DNA from: a bacterium
GTDB taxonomy: Bacteria; Patescibacteriota; Gracilibacteria; UBA1369; PNNO01
Direction of reading: 5' to 3'
NCBI GenBank assembly: GCA_021158225.1
Contig: JAGGUZ010000028.1
Span: forward strand, 1-37,610
Length of the DNA: 37,610 nt
Below, one piece after another: positions 28,019 through 36,706 of the stretch. A model generated the notes under the pieces. The model made no database searches. It saw nothing but the letters and a program-made list of their open reading frames with translations, and was not told the origin of the DNA. Numbering within the stretch: the stretch's first letter is position 1; every line of letters begins with the position of its first letter. The position numbers were made by a program, and so were the translations under genes.

Positions 28019-28045
28019 TTAGCACTCAGTATTATAAAGTGCTAA
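28019..28045. promoter_or_regulatory. CIRCE element (HrcA operator) upstream of groES
   Basis: TTAGCACTC-N9-AAGTGCTAA versus consensus TTAGCACTC-N9-GAGTGCTAA (1 mismatch). Confidence 0.9.
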
Positions 28046-28058
28046 AAAACACAGTCAA
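28031..28058 (-). promoter_or_regulatory. Sigma70-type promoter of groES-groEL
   Basis: Minus strand TTGACT-N16-TATAAT; the -10 lies in the CIRCE loop. Confidence 0.8.
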
Positions 28059-28160
28059 GAGAAAATAATATCTTGTCGAACAAATATCCGTTACCAGAGT
28101 AGATGGCGCCATAACAAAAATAAGTGCCACAATCATCATGAGTAAGATGAGTTTTTTCAT
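28032..28160 (-). CDS. Possible small membrane/secreted protein, 42 aa (not in ORF track)
   Basis: MKKLILLMMIVALIFVMAPSTLVTDICSTRYYFLLTVFFSTL*; TATAAT on minus strand at 28175-28180. Its 3' end overlaps the groES promoter. Confidence 0.3.
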   Translation of the reverse strand: MKKLILLMMIVALIFVMAPSTLVTDICSTRYYFLLTVFFSTL

Positions 28161-28185
28161 CTTGGTGAAATGAAATTATATAAAT

Positions 28186-29712
28186 TTACTTCGCATATTC
28201 CTCTGCCCGAGTTTCTCTAACTACATTCACCTTAATTTGTCCAGGATATTGCAAATCGCGTTCAATCTTTCTTGTAACATCATGAGAAAGCTTAACAGCT
28301 CCAAGATCATCAATCTCTTCCGGATTCAAGAATATACGAACTTCCGTTCCAGCCTGAATAGCATAGGCTTTCCCAACTCCATCAAAAGAATTACAAACAT
28401 TTTCAATTTCATCAAGTCTCTTAATATAGTTATCCAAATTATCTTTATTCGCACCCGGACGAGCGTTTGCAATAGCGTTAGCAGCCGAAACAACCATAGC
28501 CTCCAAAGTTTCCGGTTTCGGATCTCCATGATGAGCTTCAATTGCGTGAATTACTCTTTTATCAAGTCCGAATTTTTTTGCTATATCGCGACCAATTGTA
28601 GCATGATTTCCCTGTATTTCGTGATCAACAGCTTTTCCTATATCGTGAAGCAGTCCGGCCCTTTTACTTATATTAACATCAGCGCCAAGTTCACTCGCCA
28701 AATTCGCCGCAAGAAAAGCAACTTCCATAGAATGCTTAAGTGCGTTTTGACCATAACTAACTCTAAACTTAAGACGACCAAGCAATTTAATCAAATTGGG
28801 ATGCAATCCGGCAACACCTGTATCGAATGCAGCTTTTTCACCAAGATCTTTAATAAGTCCGGCAATTTCCTCCTTAACTTTATTATATGTCTCTTCAATT
28901 CTAGCCGGATGAATACGCCCGTCTTCAATAAGTCTTTCAAGAGTTATTTTAGCAATATATCTACGAACCAAATCAAAACCGGCAATAACAATAGATCCCG
29001 GTGTATCATCAACAATAACATCTATACCGGTAATTTCTTCGAATGTATTAATGTTTCGCCCTTCACGACCGATAATTCGTCCCTTCATATCGTCTGACGG
29101 AAGACTTACAATAGTGGCTGTCGATTCAACTGTTGTATCCGCCGCATATTTCTGAATAGCTTCGGCGATAATATATTTCGCCTTTTGTTCAGCCTGCTCA
29201 TTAACTTCTTTTTCGGTTTTTCTAATCTGCTCAACAAGCACCTCTTTTGTATCTTCCTCAACTTTTTTCAGAAGAACATCTTTTGCATCTTCCTTCGACA
29301 TTTGAGAAACTTTTTCAAGTTCCGATTCCTGCATTTCCTGAATTTTCTGCACCTCTTCACGAAGACGCTTTACGGAAGTAACTTTATTTTCAAGTTCCTC
29401 TTTTAATTTATCCGCATCCTCAGCTTTTTTCTCAAGAGATTGTTCCTTTTTAATAAGACGTTCTTCAATTTTTTGTAATTGTTCACGCTTTCGTTTTTCA
29501 TCTTTTTTTGCTTCATCCTGAATTTTAAAAGCATTGTTTTTTGCATCAAGAAGAACTTCCTTAGCCTTATTTTGCGCATCTTTAACCATGTGCACACTTT
29601 TTTCAGCCAAATCCTTGTTTTTTTCTTCAACAAGTTTTTTTCGATAAACATAACCGATACCACCACCAGCTACAAGCCCGATTAAAATCAATAGAATTGT
29701 CAATGTATCCAT
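28186..29712 (-). CDS. rny: Ribonuclease Y
   Basis: N-terminal TM, coiled coil, KH (DDMKGRIIGREGRNINTFEEITGIDVIVDDTPGSIVIAGFD), HD (HSMEVAFLAANLASELGADVNISKRAGLLHDIGKAVDHEIQGNHATIG). Confidence 0.97.
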   Translation of the reverse strand: MDTLTILLILIGLVAGGGIGYVYRKKLVEEKNKDLAEKSVHMVKDAQNKAKEVLLDAKNNAFKIQDEAKKDEKRKREQLQKIEERLIKKEQSLEKKAEDADKLKEELENKVTSVKRLREEVQKIQEMQESELEKVSQMSKEDAKDVLLKKVEEDTKEVLVEQIRKTEKEVNEQAEQKAKYIIAEAIQKYAADTTVESTATIVSLPSDDMKGRIIGREGRNINTFEEITGIDVIVDDTPGSIVIAGFDLVRRYIAKITLERLIEDGRIHPARIEETYNKVKEEIAGLIKDLGEKAAFDTGVAGLHPNLIKLLGRLKFRVSYGQNALKHSMEVAFLAANLASELGADVNISKRAGLLHDIGKAVDHEIQGNHATIGRDIAKKFGLDKRVIHAIEAHHGDPKPETLEAMVVSAANAIANARPGANKDNLDNYIKRLDEIENVCNSFDGVGKAYAIQAGTEVRIFLNPEEIDDLGAVKLSHDVTRKIERDLQYPGQIKVNVVRETRAEEYAK

Positions 29713-29970
29713 AACAAATAAGTTAGTACTTTGTACATCAACCTAAGAAACCTAAAATAAAAACGAAATACATTTTGATAGAACGAACTGAGACTCAAAA
29801 ATTTATCTCAATATGCGCATACTTTAAAAAAATTTTATTCTTTTTACTTATGTTGTTTTATTATATGCAAATAACTTTTTAATTCCGTTTTCTCTTATTA
29901 CTTAGACCAATCTACATTAATAATTATCCTCATTAAAAGTACTTGATAGCATAATAAAAGTCAACTTAAG

Positions 29971-30003
29971 TATTTAATAACTTCTTAATATTTTCTTAAT
30001 AAT
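29971..30003 (+). repeat. Three 11-bp direct repeats upstream of the lamin-tail gene
   Basis: TATTTAATAAC / TTCTTAATATT / TTCTTAATAAT, just upstream of a -10-like TATGAT (30011-30016). Confidence 0.6.
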
Positions 30004-30045
30004 TGATAAGTATGATTGAAATCCCTCTTAATTTTTTTAAATGTT

Positions 30046-31998
30046 ATGAAATCGCTTACACTTACATATATGGTCATCTCTCTTTTGTTGTTATATGGCA
30101 TATTCGCTCAAAGAGTAATGGCCGATCCGGCCACACCGGAACCCAAAATTATATCGTTTCCATCTTTATTAATAACAGAAATCGGGTTTAAAGACAGTAA
30201 GAACGACTTCATTACTCTTCAAGTATTTAACGACATGAACAATGGGAACGGCAACACAATTAAAGGCCTATCGTTAAAAGACGATTCCATTTTTTTTACT
30301 ATTGATGATGACATATATATCAGGAATGGCGAAAAAATCTTCATCTCATTCGGGGAGAATAACGACGAAATCAAAACAACAAACGAAGGACTACAGATTA
30401 ATCTTACTAAAAACGGACTTACGGGAACAACAGAACAACTTATTGTAACAAATAACAATCAAAAGATTATTGATGCCGTATGTTGGGTAAACAGTAAACC
30501 GGCAAAATCCGAAATTACAGACTTTGAATATCTTTTTAATCAATCGGCATGGAAAAATAATGACATTACATCCTGTATAAACAGCGATGGAATCAGCAAA
30601 GATCAGTTAATCCAAAGAAAAAATCCAATAATTGATACAAACAGCAAGGATGATTGGGAAATTAAGATTGTCAATTCCGAAACAATTCAAAACATTAATA
30701 ACAATAGTGATGAAGAAGAAAAAAAAGATGATGATAAAGATCAAGAAACGAATCCAATAAGTAAAATTAAAATTTGTGATGGCGAAGTAATTATTAGTGA
30801 ATTTTTACCTAACCCTCTTGGTAAAGATTCAAATCAAGAATGGATCGAAATTATGAATTCTTCGGGAGCTAATTGCTCCTTATATGGTTGGCAAGTCGAT
30901 GACCGAGAGGGAGGCAGTAAAAAGTACACAATAACTTCGTCGGAAATCATCCCTTCCGGCAAATACTTACTGCTCCCCTCTTGGAAAACCGGCTTAAATC
31001 TTAACAACAGTGAAGACAGCGTCAGAATCTTTAATTATGATGGAGAATTAACAGATAGTATTGCCTATGAAGACGCTCCCGAAAACGAAACTTACGCTCT
31101 AAACAAGGAAACGGACAATTTTACATGGACAATAAAACCGACCCCGCTAACAGAAAATTTGTTCCCGAAAATCCCTGAGTTAAGACCGAAGCCGAAAAAA
31201 AAAGAAGAATCAGAAACTAAACCATCAAGCAAAGTAACAAACGGAACATTGTCCGATCAATTACATATTACCGAAGTTTTCCCAAACCCAAAAGGGCAAG
31301 ATAGCGAACATGAATGGATTGAAATTTTTAATGCTTCCGATAGTGAAATAAAGCTTGGAAATTGGAAACTTAACACAACAAATAAAACTTATAATTTCAA
31401 AAATATTATACTCAAAAGACAAAGTTATTTGATTCTTTCAGACAAAGAATTGGGATTTTCACTTAAAAATACCGATGAGAAATTAACATTAAATGACTTC
31501 AACAATAAAGAAATATCAACAGTAACATATGAAAAAAGTTTTGAATCGCAATCATTTATGGAAATAACAACAATAGACGACGGGACTTCAACTAAATCTT
31601 GGATATGGACAGATAATCCAACCCCGGGAGAAGCAAATTACATTAGATATGTATATAGTGGAACAATAAATACATTTGATGAAACAAGCGGGAAATTACT
31701 CTTGTCCGTAAATAGTGGGCAACCAAATGAAAAAGTATTGGAAATTTTGCTCTTACTTTCAGGTGAAAAACTAATCGATTCAATATTTACAGTCGGATCT
31801 CGTATAAATGTTACCGTAAGAAAAGAAGATGGGAATTTAATATTGGAAAATTATACGCTTCTTGAAGAATCTTCCAAACCGGGGCAAACAACAGAAGGAT
31901 CAAGCGGTCTTTTTTATATACTCATTTCCTCTGTCCCTCCATTGGGACTACTCGGCTATGGGGCAATAAAAAAGTTCGGGTTGATAAAAATTGTCTAA
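30046..31998 (+). CDS. Secreted, C-terminally TM-anchored protein with lamin-tail domains
   Basis: Signal peptide MKSLTLTYMVISLLLLYGIFAQRVMA; VIISEFLPNPLGKDSNQEWIEIMNSSG... and LHITEVFPNPKGQDSEHEWIEIFNASD... (LTD); a divergent N-terminal copy; C-terminal TM. ATG 30046 preferred to TTG 30016. Confidence 0.85.
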   Translation: MKSLTLTYMVISLLLLYGIFAQRVMADPATPEPKIISFPSLLITEIGFKDSKNDFITLQVFNDMNNGNGNTIKGLSLKDDSIFFTIDDDIYIRNGEKIFISFGENNDEIKTTNEGLQINLTKNGLTGTTEQLIVTNNNQKIIDAVCWVNSKPAKSEITDFEYLFNQSAWKNNDITSCINSDGISKDQLIQRKNPIIDTNSKDDWEIKIVNSETIQNINNNSDEEEKKDDDKDQETNPISKIKICDGEVIISEFLPNPLGKDSNQEWIEIMNSSGANCSLYGWQVDDREGGSKKYTITSSEIIPSGKYLLLPSWKTGLNLNNSEDSVRIFNYDGELTDSIAYEDAPENETYALNKETDNFTWTIKPTPLTENLFPKIPELRPKPKKKEESETKPSSKVTNGTLSDQLHITEVFPNPKGQDSEHEWIEIFNASDSEIKLGNWKLNTTNKTYNFKNIILKRQSYLILSDKELGFSLKNTDEKLTLNDFNNKEISTVTYEKSFESQSFMEITTIDDGTSTKSWIWTDNPTPGEANYIRYVYSGTINTFDETSGKLLLSVNSGQPNEKVLEILLLLSGEKLIDSIFTVGSRINVTVRKEDGNLILENYTLLEESSKPGQTTEGSSGLFYILISSVPPLGLLGYGAIKKFGLIKIV

Positions 31999-32054
31999 AA
32001 CACCTTTTATAAAGTATAATGAGCTGTGCAATATTTATTAATCTTTTTCAATAT

Positions 32055-32780
32055 ATGGAATCGAAGAAAGAGAAAAAAGACAATTCATGGCGTACAATCG
32101 GGCTTATATTAATAGGGCTTTTGGTCGGTTATATTAGCGGAAGGTTCGAATTAACAACAATCACTTTTAACAACGATAATAAAACCGTGCGAAATCCTGT
32201 AAAAACGATGGACGATAAATCCGCGGTTACAACTCCATCGAAAAAACCAATTGCAATAAGCGAAGACGACGACCCCTATCTTGGAGATGAAAATACCATT
32301 GTTACAATAATCGATTTCAGCGATTATCAATGTCCATTTTGTAATAAATTTTATAGTAATATTTTACCTCAACTGAAAACCGACTATATAGATACCGGAA
32401 AGGTTAAATATGTATTTCGAGATTTTCCTTTAAACATCCATCCAAAGGCAAAATATGCCCACTACAGTGCAGATTGCGCCCTTGAACAAGGAAAATATTG
32501 GGAGATGCATAACAAACTTTTTGAATCACAATCAGACTGGGAAAAATCGGATGACCTTACGAAAACATTTACAGATTATGCGTCCGAGCTAGGAATGAAT
32601 ACCTCAAACTTTCAAGAATGTCTTGCTTCCGAAAAATATAAAGATGAAGTTAAAAAAGATATAGAAGATGGAATTTCTTATGGGGTAAAAGGTACTCCAA
32701 CTCTTTTTATTAACGGAAAACCAATTAGAGGTGTAAGTAATTATGAATACCTTAAACAAACAATTGAAAAAGCATTATAA
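32055..32780 (+). CDS. DsbA-like thioredoxin-fold thiol oxidoreductase, membrane-anchored
   Basis: N-terminal TM; DFSDYQCPFCNKFYSNILPQL (CPFC), RDFPLNIHPKAKYAHYSADCALEQGKYWEMHNKLFE, GVKGTPTLFINGKPIRG. ATG 32055 preferred since 32019 overlaps TATAAT 32015-32020. Confidence 0.9.
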   Translation: MESKKEKKDNSWRTIGLILIGLLVGYISGRFELTTITFNNDNKTVRNPVKTMDDKSAVTTPSKKPIAISEDDDPYLGDENTIVTIIDFSDYQCPFCNKFYSNILPQLKTDYIDTGKVKYVFRDFPLNIHPKAKYAHYSADCALEQGKYWEMHNKLFESQSDWEKSDDLTKTFTDYASELGMNTSNFQECLASEKYKDEVKKDIEDGISYGVKGTPTLFINGKPIRGVSNYEYLKQTIEKAL

Positions 32781-32788
32781 CCGATAAT

Positions 32789-35002
32789 ATGGAAATACTT
32801 ACCTTGTCCATATCTAAAATGCACTGCGCAACTTGTGCTCAGAAAATAGAAAAAGAACTTTCAAATACGAAAGGTGTTTTAAATTCCGTTGTAAGATTCT
32901 CCAATAAAAAAGCAACTGTTACTTTTGATGAACAAGTAACGAACGAAAAAAAAATAGTTAGAACTATAGAAAAGATTGGCTACAAAGCAGAAATAAATAT
33001 AAGTGAAAATAAAAGACAAAAAAAACGCAAAAAAAGAATACGAATCATTACTTTAAAAATTATAATAGCTACAATTTTTGCCCTAATCACTTTAGCCAGC
33101 CCGTTTTACAAATCACAAATAACCGAGGCATCGCAAGATCTTCTTAATTGGGGACTTTTTATATCTACAATCTTAGTTGTATATATAGGAGCAAAACATG
33201 TACTCGGTGCAACTTTCAACTCTATTAAAAAGTTCAAAATCGATGCGCAAATTTTACAAGGATTCGGGCTTTCCATCCTTGCAATCTACGCATTTGTACT
33301 TATATTAATCCCTTCTCTTAATAATGAACTATCAAGGTTTACGGTTCTAAGCACAATTAATGTTGTATCGATTGTAATACTTATAATTGAATGGATAAGG
33401 CTTTCATACGAAGCCGTTTTTAAAGAAAGCTATGAAACTCTCGTGGGTATACAACCCAAAACAGCGCGCACCATAAGACACGGCACAGAGATGGAACTTG
33501 ATATCGATCAAATTAAAATAGGAGAAACTGTAAAAATTAAAGCCGGAGAAATAATTCCCGTTGATGGAATAATAATCGAAGGAACAACTGAAATTAATGA
33601 AATGATGATAATCGGCGAAATAAATCCGGTCAAAAAATCTGCTGGAGATGAAGTTATTACAGGAACAATGAATGGGAAAGACACAATCGTAATTAAAACT
33701 ACGCAAGTTGGAGAAAACAATACTGTTAACCAACTTATCAATCATATTGGTGAAGCAAAAAAATACCCAGGCTTAAAAGAAAAACGCGCAAATAATATAG
33801 AGAAAATATCCACAATTATTTTGCTGATTTTATCGTTAGGGTTATTTATATTTTGGACACTTTGGGGAGCTCCAATTTTTATTGGAATTTTTAGTGCAGT
33901 TTCATTGTTACTTATATCAAATCCTCAATCATTTAAACAAGGATCAATTATTCCAATCAATTTTACAATAGAAAGACTGGCTCTTAACGGAATTGTTTTT
34001 AAGGGAGGAAGAGCGCTCGAAATAGCAGATAAAGTAAACCACGTAGTTTTTAACAAAACAGGCATATTAACAAATGGTATCCCAGAAATAACAAACGTTG
34101 TTACTAAAAACGCATTCAACGAAAAAAGATTTTTAATCCTTATAGGATCTTTGGAAAACGCTTCAACCCATCCGTTCGGTGAAGCAATCGTGCAGTATGT
34201 GAAAAATCAAAAAATAACAATTAAAAAAGCTTCATCGGTTAAAACAATCGATGGACTTGGAATACTCGGAATCGTTGATGGGGAAGAAATTATTGCCGGG
34301 AACTTAAAACTTATGGAAAAATCTAATGTACAAATGCACGATGAGTTGATTCATAAAGCTGAAATCCTTTCCAAGAATGTAAAAACTCCAATCTACGTTG
34401 CTCGGAACAGAGAACTTGTTGGCATTATTGGAATTGCAGATTCTATAAAAGAATTTTCCAAAGAAGCCATTATGATGTTAAGAAAAGGAAACTACAAATT
34501 AAGTATTATAACCGGTGATAACAAAGCCATCGCCAATCATATAGCGGAAGAAGTAAGGGTTAGAAACGTAATCGCAAATCTTGTTCAACATGAAAAAACA
34601 AAATACATTACTTCCCTTCAAAACAACGATGAAATTGTAGCTTTCGTAGGAAACGGCATTAACGATGCCCCTGTATTAATGCAAGCCGATTTGGGAATAG
34701 CCTCCGGCGTAGGAAATGACATCGACTTGGAAGAATCCGATGTTACTCTTTTAAGCGATAATCTATTACAAGTTGATAAAGCACTCGGCATATCAAAAAA
34801 AATATTACAACAAACAAAGAATAATTTTTATTTCTCATTGCTTTACCATATAACAGCATTTTTGCTTGTCTCCGGAATAGCTTATCCTATATCTAATATT
34901 ATATTACCTCCAATTTTCGCTCCGATTATAATGGGAGCATTCGTATCTTGGATGTTCTATAAAATCGGAAAAATAAAGCAAGAAACTTCATTCAATTTTT
35001 AA
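32789..35002 (+). CDS. P1B-type heavy-metal ATPase homologue, apparently catalytically inactive
   Basis: HMA domain (ISKMHCATCAQKIEKEL), A-domain, HP (ASTHPFGEAIV), TGDN, GIND; but NKTGILT for DKTGTLT, NPQ for CPC, IGEI for TGES, GNGIND for GDGIND. Confidence 0.9.
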   Translation: MEILTLSISKMHCATCAQKIEKELSNTKGVLNSVVRFSNKKATVTFDEQVTNEKKIVRTIEKIGYKAEINISENKRQKKRKKRIRIITLKIIIATIFALITLASPFYKSQITEASQDLLNWGLFISTILVVYIGAKHVLGATFNSIKKFKIDAQILQGFGLSILAIYAFVLILIPSLNNELSRFTVLSTINVVSIVILIIEWIRLSYEAVFKESYETLVGIQPKTARTIRHGTEMELDIDQIKIGETVKIKAGEIIPVDGIIIEGTTEINEMMIIGEINPVKKSAGDEVITGTMNGKDTIVIKTTQVGENNTVNQLINHIGEAKKYPGLKEKRANNIEKISTIILLILSLGLFIFWTLWGAPIFIGIFSAVSLLLISNPQSFKQGSIIPINFTIERLALNGIVFKGGRALEIADKVNHVVFNKTGILTNGIPEITNVVTKNAFNEKRFLILIGSLENASTHPFGEAIVQYVKNQKITIKKASSVKTIDGLGILGIVDGEEIIAGNLKLMEKSNVQMHDELIHKAEILSKNVKTPIYVARNRELVGIIGIADSIKEFSKEAIMMLRKGNYKLSIITGDNKAIANHIAEEVRVRNVIANLVQHEKTKYITSLQNNDEIVAFVGNGINDAPVLMQADLGIASGVGNDIDLEESDVTLLSDNLLQVDKALGISKKILQQTKNNFYFSLLYHITAFLLVSGIAYPISNIILPPIFAPIIMGAFVSWMFYKIGKIKQETSFNF

Positions 35003-35009
35003 AGACTTT

Positions 35010-36137
35010 TCAATTTTTAAGAACTTTTGCGTATTCAAGCTCGTATATGTGAAGAAACGCAAGGAGCAAGTTTAATATAATCGGTCCGTATATTATACCT
35101 TGTAATCCAAACGCCATAATCCCTCCAAATACCGCTAAGAATGTCAGTAATGGATGTACAGGCGCTCGTCCTTCAATAAGATAAGGCCTAATTAAATTAT
35201 CAACCGTGCTTACAACAAGCACTCCCCATAAAAACAATCCAACACCTCCTACATAATTACCGCTGAAGAAAATAATTAATGAAGCGGGTACCCACACAAT
35301 GGCAGTACCAACAAGCGGAACTAAAGAGAATAATCCAGTCGCCGTAGCCCAGAATATTGGATTGTTAAGCCCCACTACAGCATAACCTATACCAGCTAAA
35401 GTCCCTTGGATAACAGCCGTAAAAAATATTCCGAAAATCATTGCCAAGCTAACCTCTTTAAATTTTTTAAAAACAGTTCTCTCATGCTTTTCCGGAAGTG
35501 GACTTAAATCCATAAGTTTTTTTACAAAAACATCTCCATCTTTAAAGAAATAATAAAGTGCAAAGAAAAAGATCATAAACGAAATAATAAACCAGATTAT
35601 ATTTTTTATAAATCCCAAAACGTTATTTAGCTGTTCACGAAGCACATCAACCACTTTTTGAGCGGTAGAGCTTATTTGCCCAACAAAATCAAAATTAACT
35701 TCATTTATATCAAATCCATTGCTATTTACAAAAGGAGCTATCTTCTGAAATTGGTCATACACAAAAGATCCCTCTTGCCATGCCAGTAAATCTTGTACAT
35801 AACCTTCTTCCTGAACTTTGGTTGAAATATTATTGAATGCATCTATTCCTTCGGAAATAAGCAATGTCCCAAATAAACTTAACGGAATAGTTATTACAAG
35901 AAGAGTAAACAAACATGTTAAAAGAGATGCTATTCCTCCCCGTCCACCAAATAATTTTTTAAGTCTGCGAAAAATCGGATAAAAAATAGTGGCAAAAAAG
36001 ATTGCAAAAATAAGTACGGTAAAAAACGGAGTATAAAGCACGTAGACTCCATAAAAAAGTAGCAGAATAATTGCAAGCAAAAACAATCCTGCAAAATTTG
36101 GAACCGTTAAAGATGTTTTACTTTTCAAACTTTTCAA
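35010..36137 (-). CDS. AI-2E family (PerM-like) membrane protein
   Basis: FTVLIFAIFFATIFYPIFRRLKKLFGGRGGIASLLTCLFTLLVITIPLSLF...; GLFSLVPLVGTAIVWVPASLIIFFSGNYVGGVGLFLWGVLVVSTVDNLIRPYLIEGRAPVHPLLTFLAVFGGIMAFGLQGIIYGPI. Start is TTG. Confidence 0.9.
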   Translation of the reverse strand: MKSLKSKTSLTVPNFAGLFLLAIILLLFYGVYVLYTPFFTVLIFAIFFATIFYPIFRRLKKLFGGRGGIASLLTCLFTLLVITIPLSLFGTLLISEGIDAFNNISTKVQEEGYVQDLLAWQEGSFVYDQFQKIAPFVNSNGFDINEVNFDFVGQISSTAQKVVDVLREQLNNVLGFIKNIIWFIISFMIFFFALYYFFKDGDVFVKKLMDLSPLPEKHERTVFKKFKEVSLAMIFGIFFTAVIQGTLAGIGYAVVGLNNPIFWATATGLFSLVPLVGTAIVWVPASLIIFFSGNYVGGVGLFLWGVLVVSTVDNLIRPYLIEGRAPVHPLLTFLAVFGGIMAFGLQGIIYGPIILNLLLAFLHIYELEYAKVLKN

Positions 36138-36382
36138 ATTATGTAAGGTTAATGTCTCTTATACTTATATCAAAAGTTTAGATAAAAATGAAGGACTCGT
36201 TATTTATTGAATTTATTTAATATCCAGAAGATGATATCATCACCTTAAATTAGCCAACCAATAACAAACATGATTAAAGCAAATACCCACACAACACAAA
36301 TCCATATAAACAAAAATAAATATAGGCCAGACTGAAGGAATATTCCTTGGATTAATACCGAGCGCAATTGCCCTGTGAATGC

Positions 36383-36706
36383 CATTCATGAGCAAAGTCA
36401 AATTGATGATATAGAAAAGTTGTTAAAAAATAAAAGCAAAAGGAAAAAAGTTATGACTACATAGAGGTAATGGCATGTCCCGAAGGATGCATCGGAGGAG
36501 GAGGCCAACCAAAATCGAAAGATAAAGGTGTAATTGAAAAACGAAAAGAAGCTCTTTACAAAATCGACGACGATACAAAAGTAAGAATGGCTCACAGAAA
36601 TCCACTGGTAATAGATTTCTTTGAGAATTATCTCTCAAAACTTACAGAGGAAGAAAAATCAGGTATATTGCATACCTCTTTTAAAACATGTCGTCCAAAT
36701 TCATAA
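36383..36706 (+). pseudogene. Frameshifted C-terminal relic of an [FeFe]-hydrogenase large subunit
   Basis: After TAA 36431: KQKEKSYDYIEVMACPEGCIGGGGQPKSKDKGVIEKRKEALYKIDDDTKVRMAHRNPLVIDFFENYLSKLTEEEKSGILHTSF. Plausible upstream continuation in another frame: AIHEQSQIDDIEKLLKNKSKRKK. Confidence 0.85.

Noticed and set aside
28237-29097. 286-aa plus-strand ORF antisense to rny
   Set aside because: Shadow ORF opposite a well-supported gene; low-complexity N/S/F/I-rich translation with no recognisable domain.
32019-32054. Upstream start of the DsbA-like protein (MSCAIFINLFQY...)
   Set aside because: The ATG overlaps TATAAT at 32015-32020; ATG 32055 is the more plausible start.
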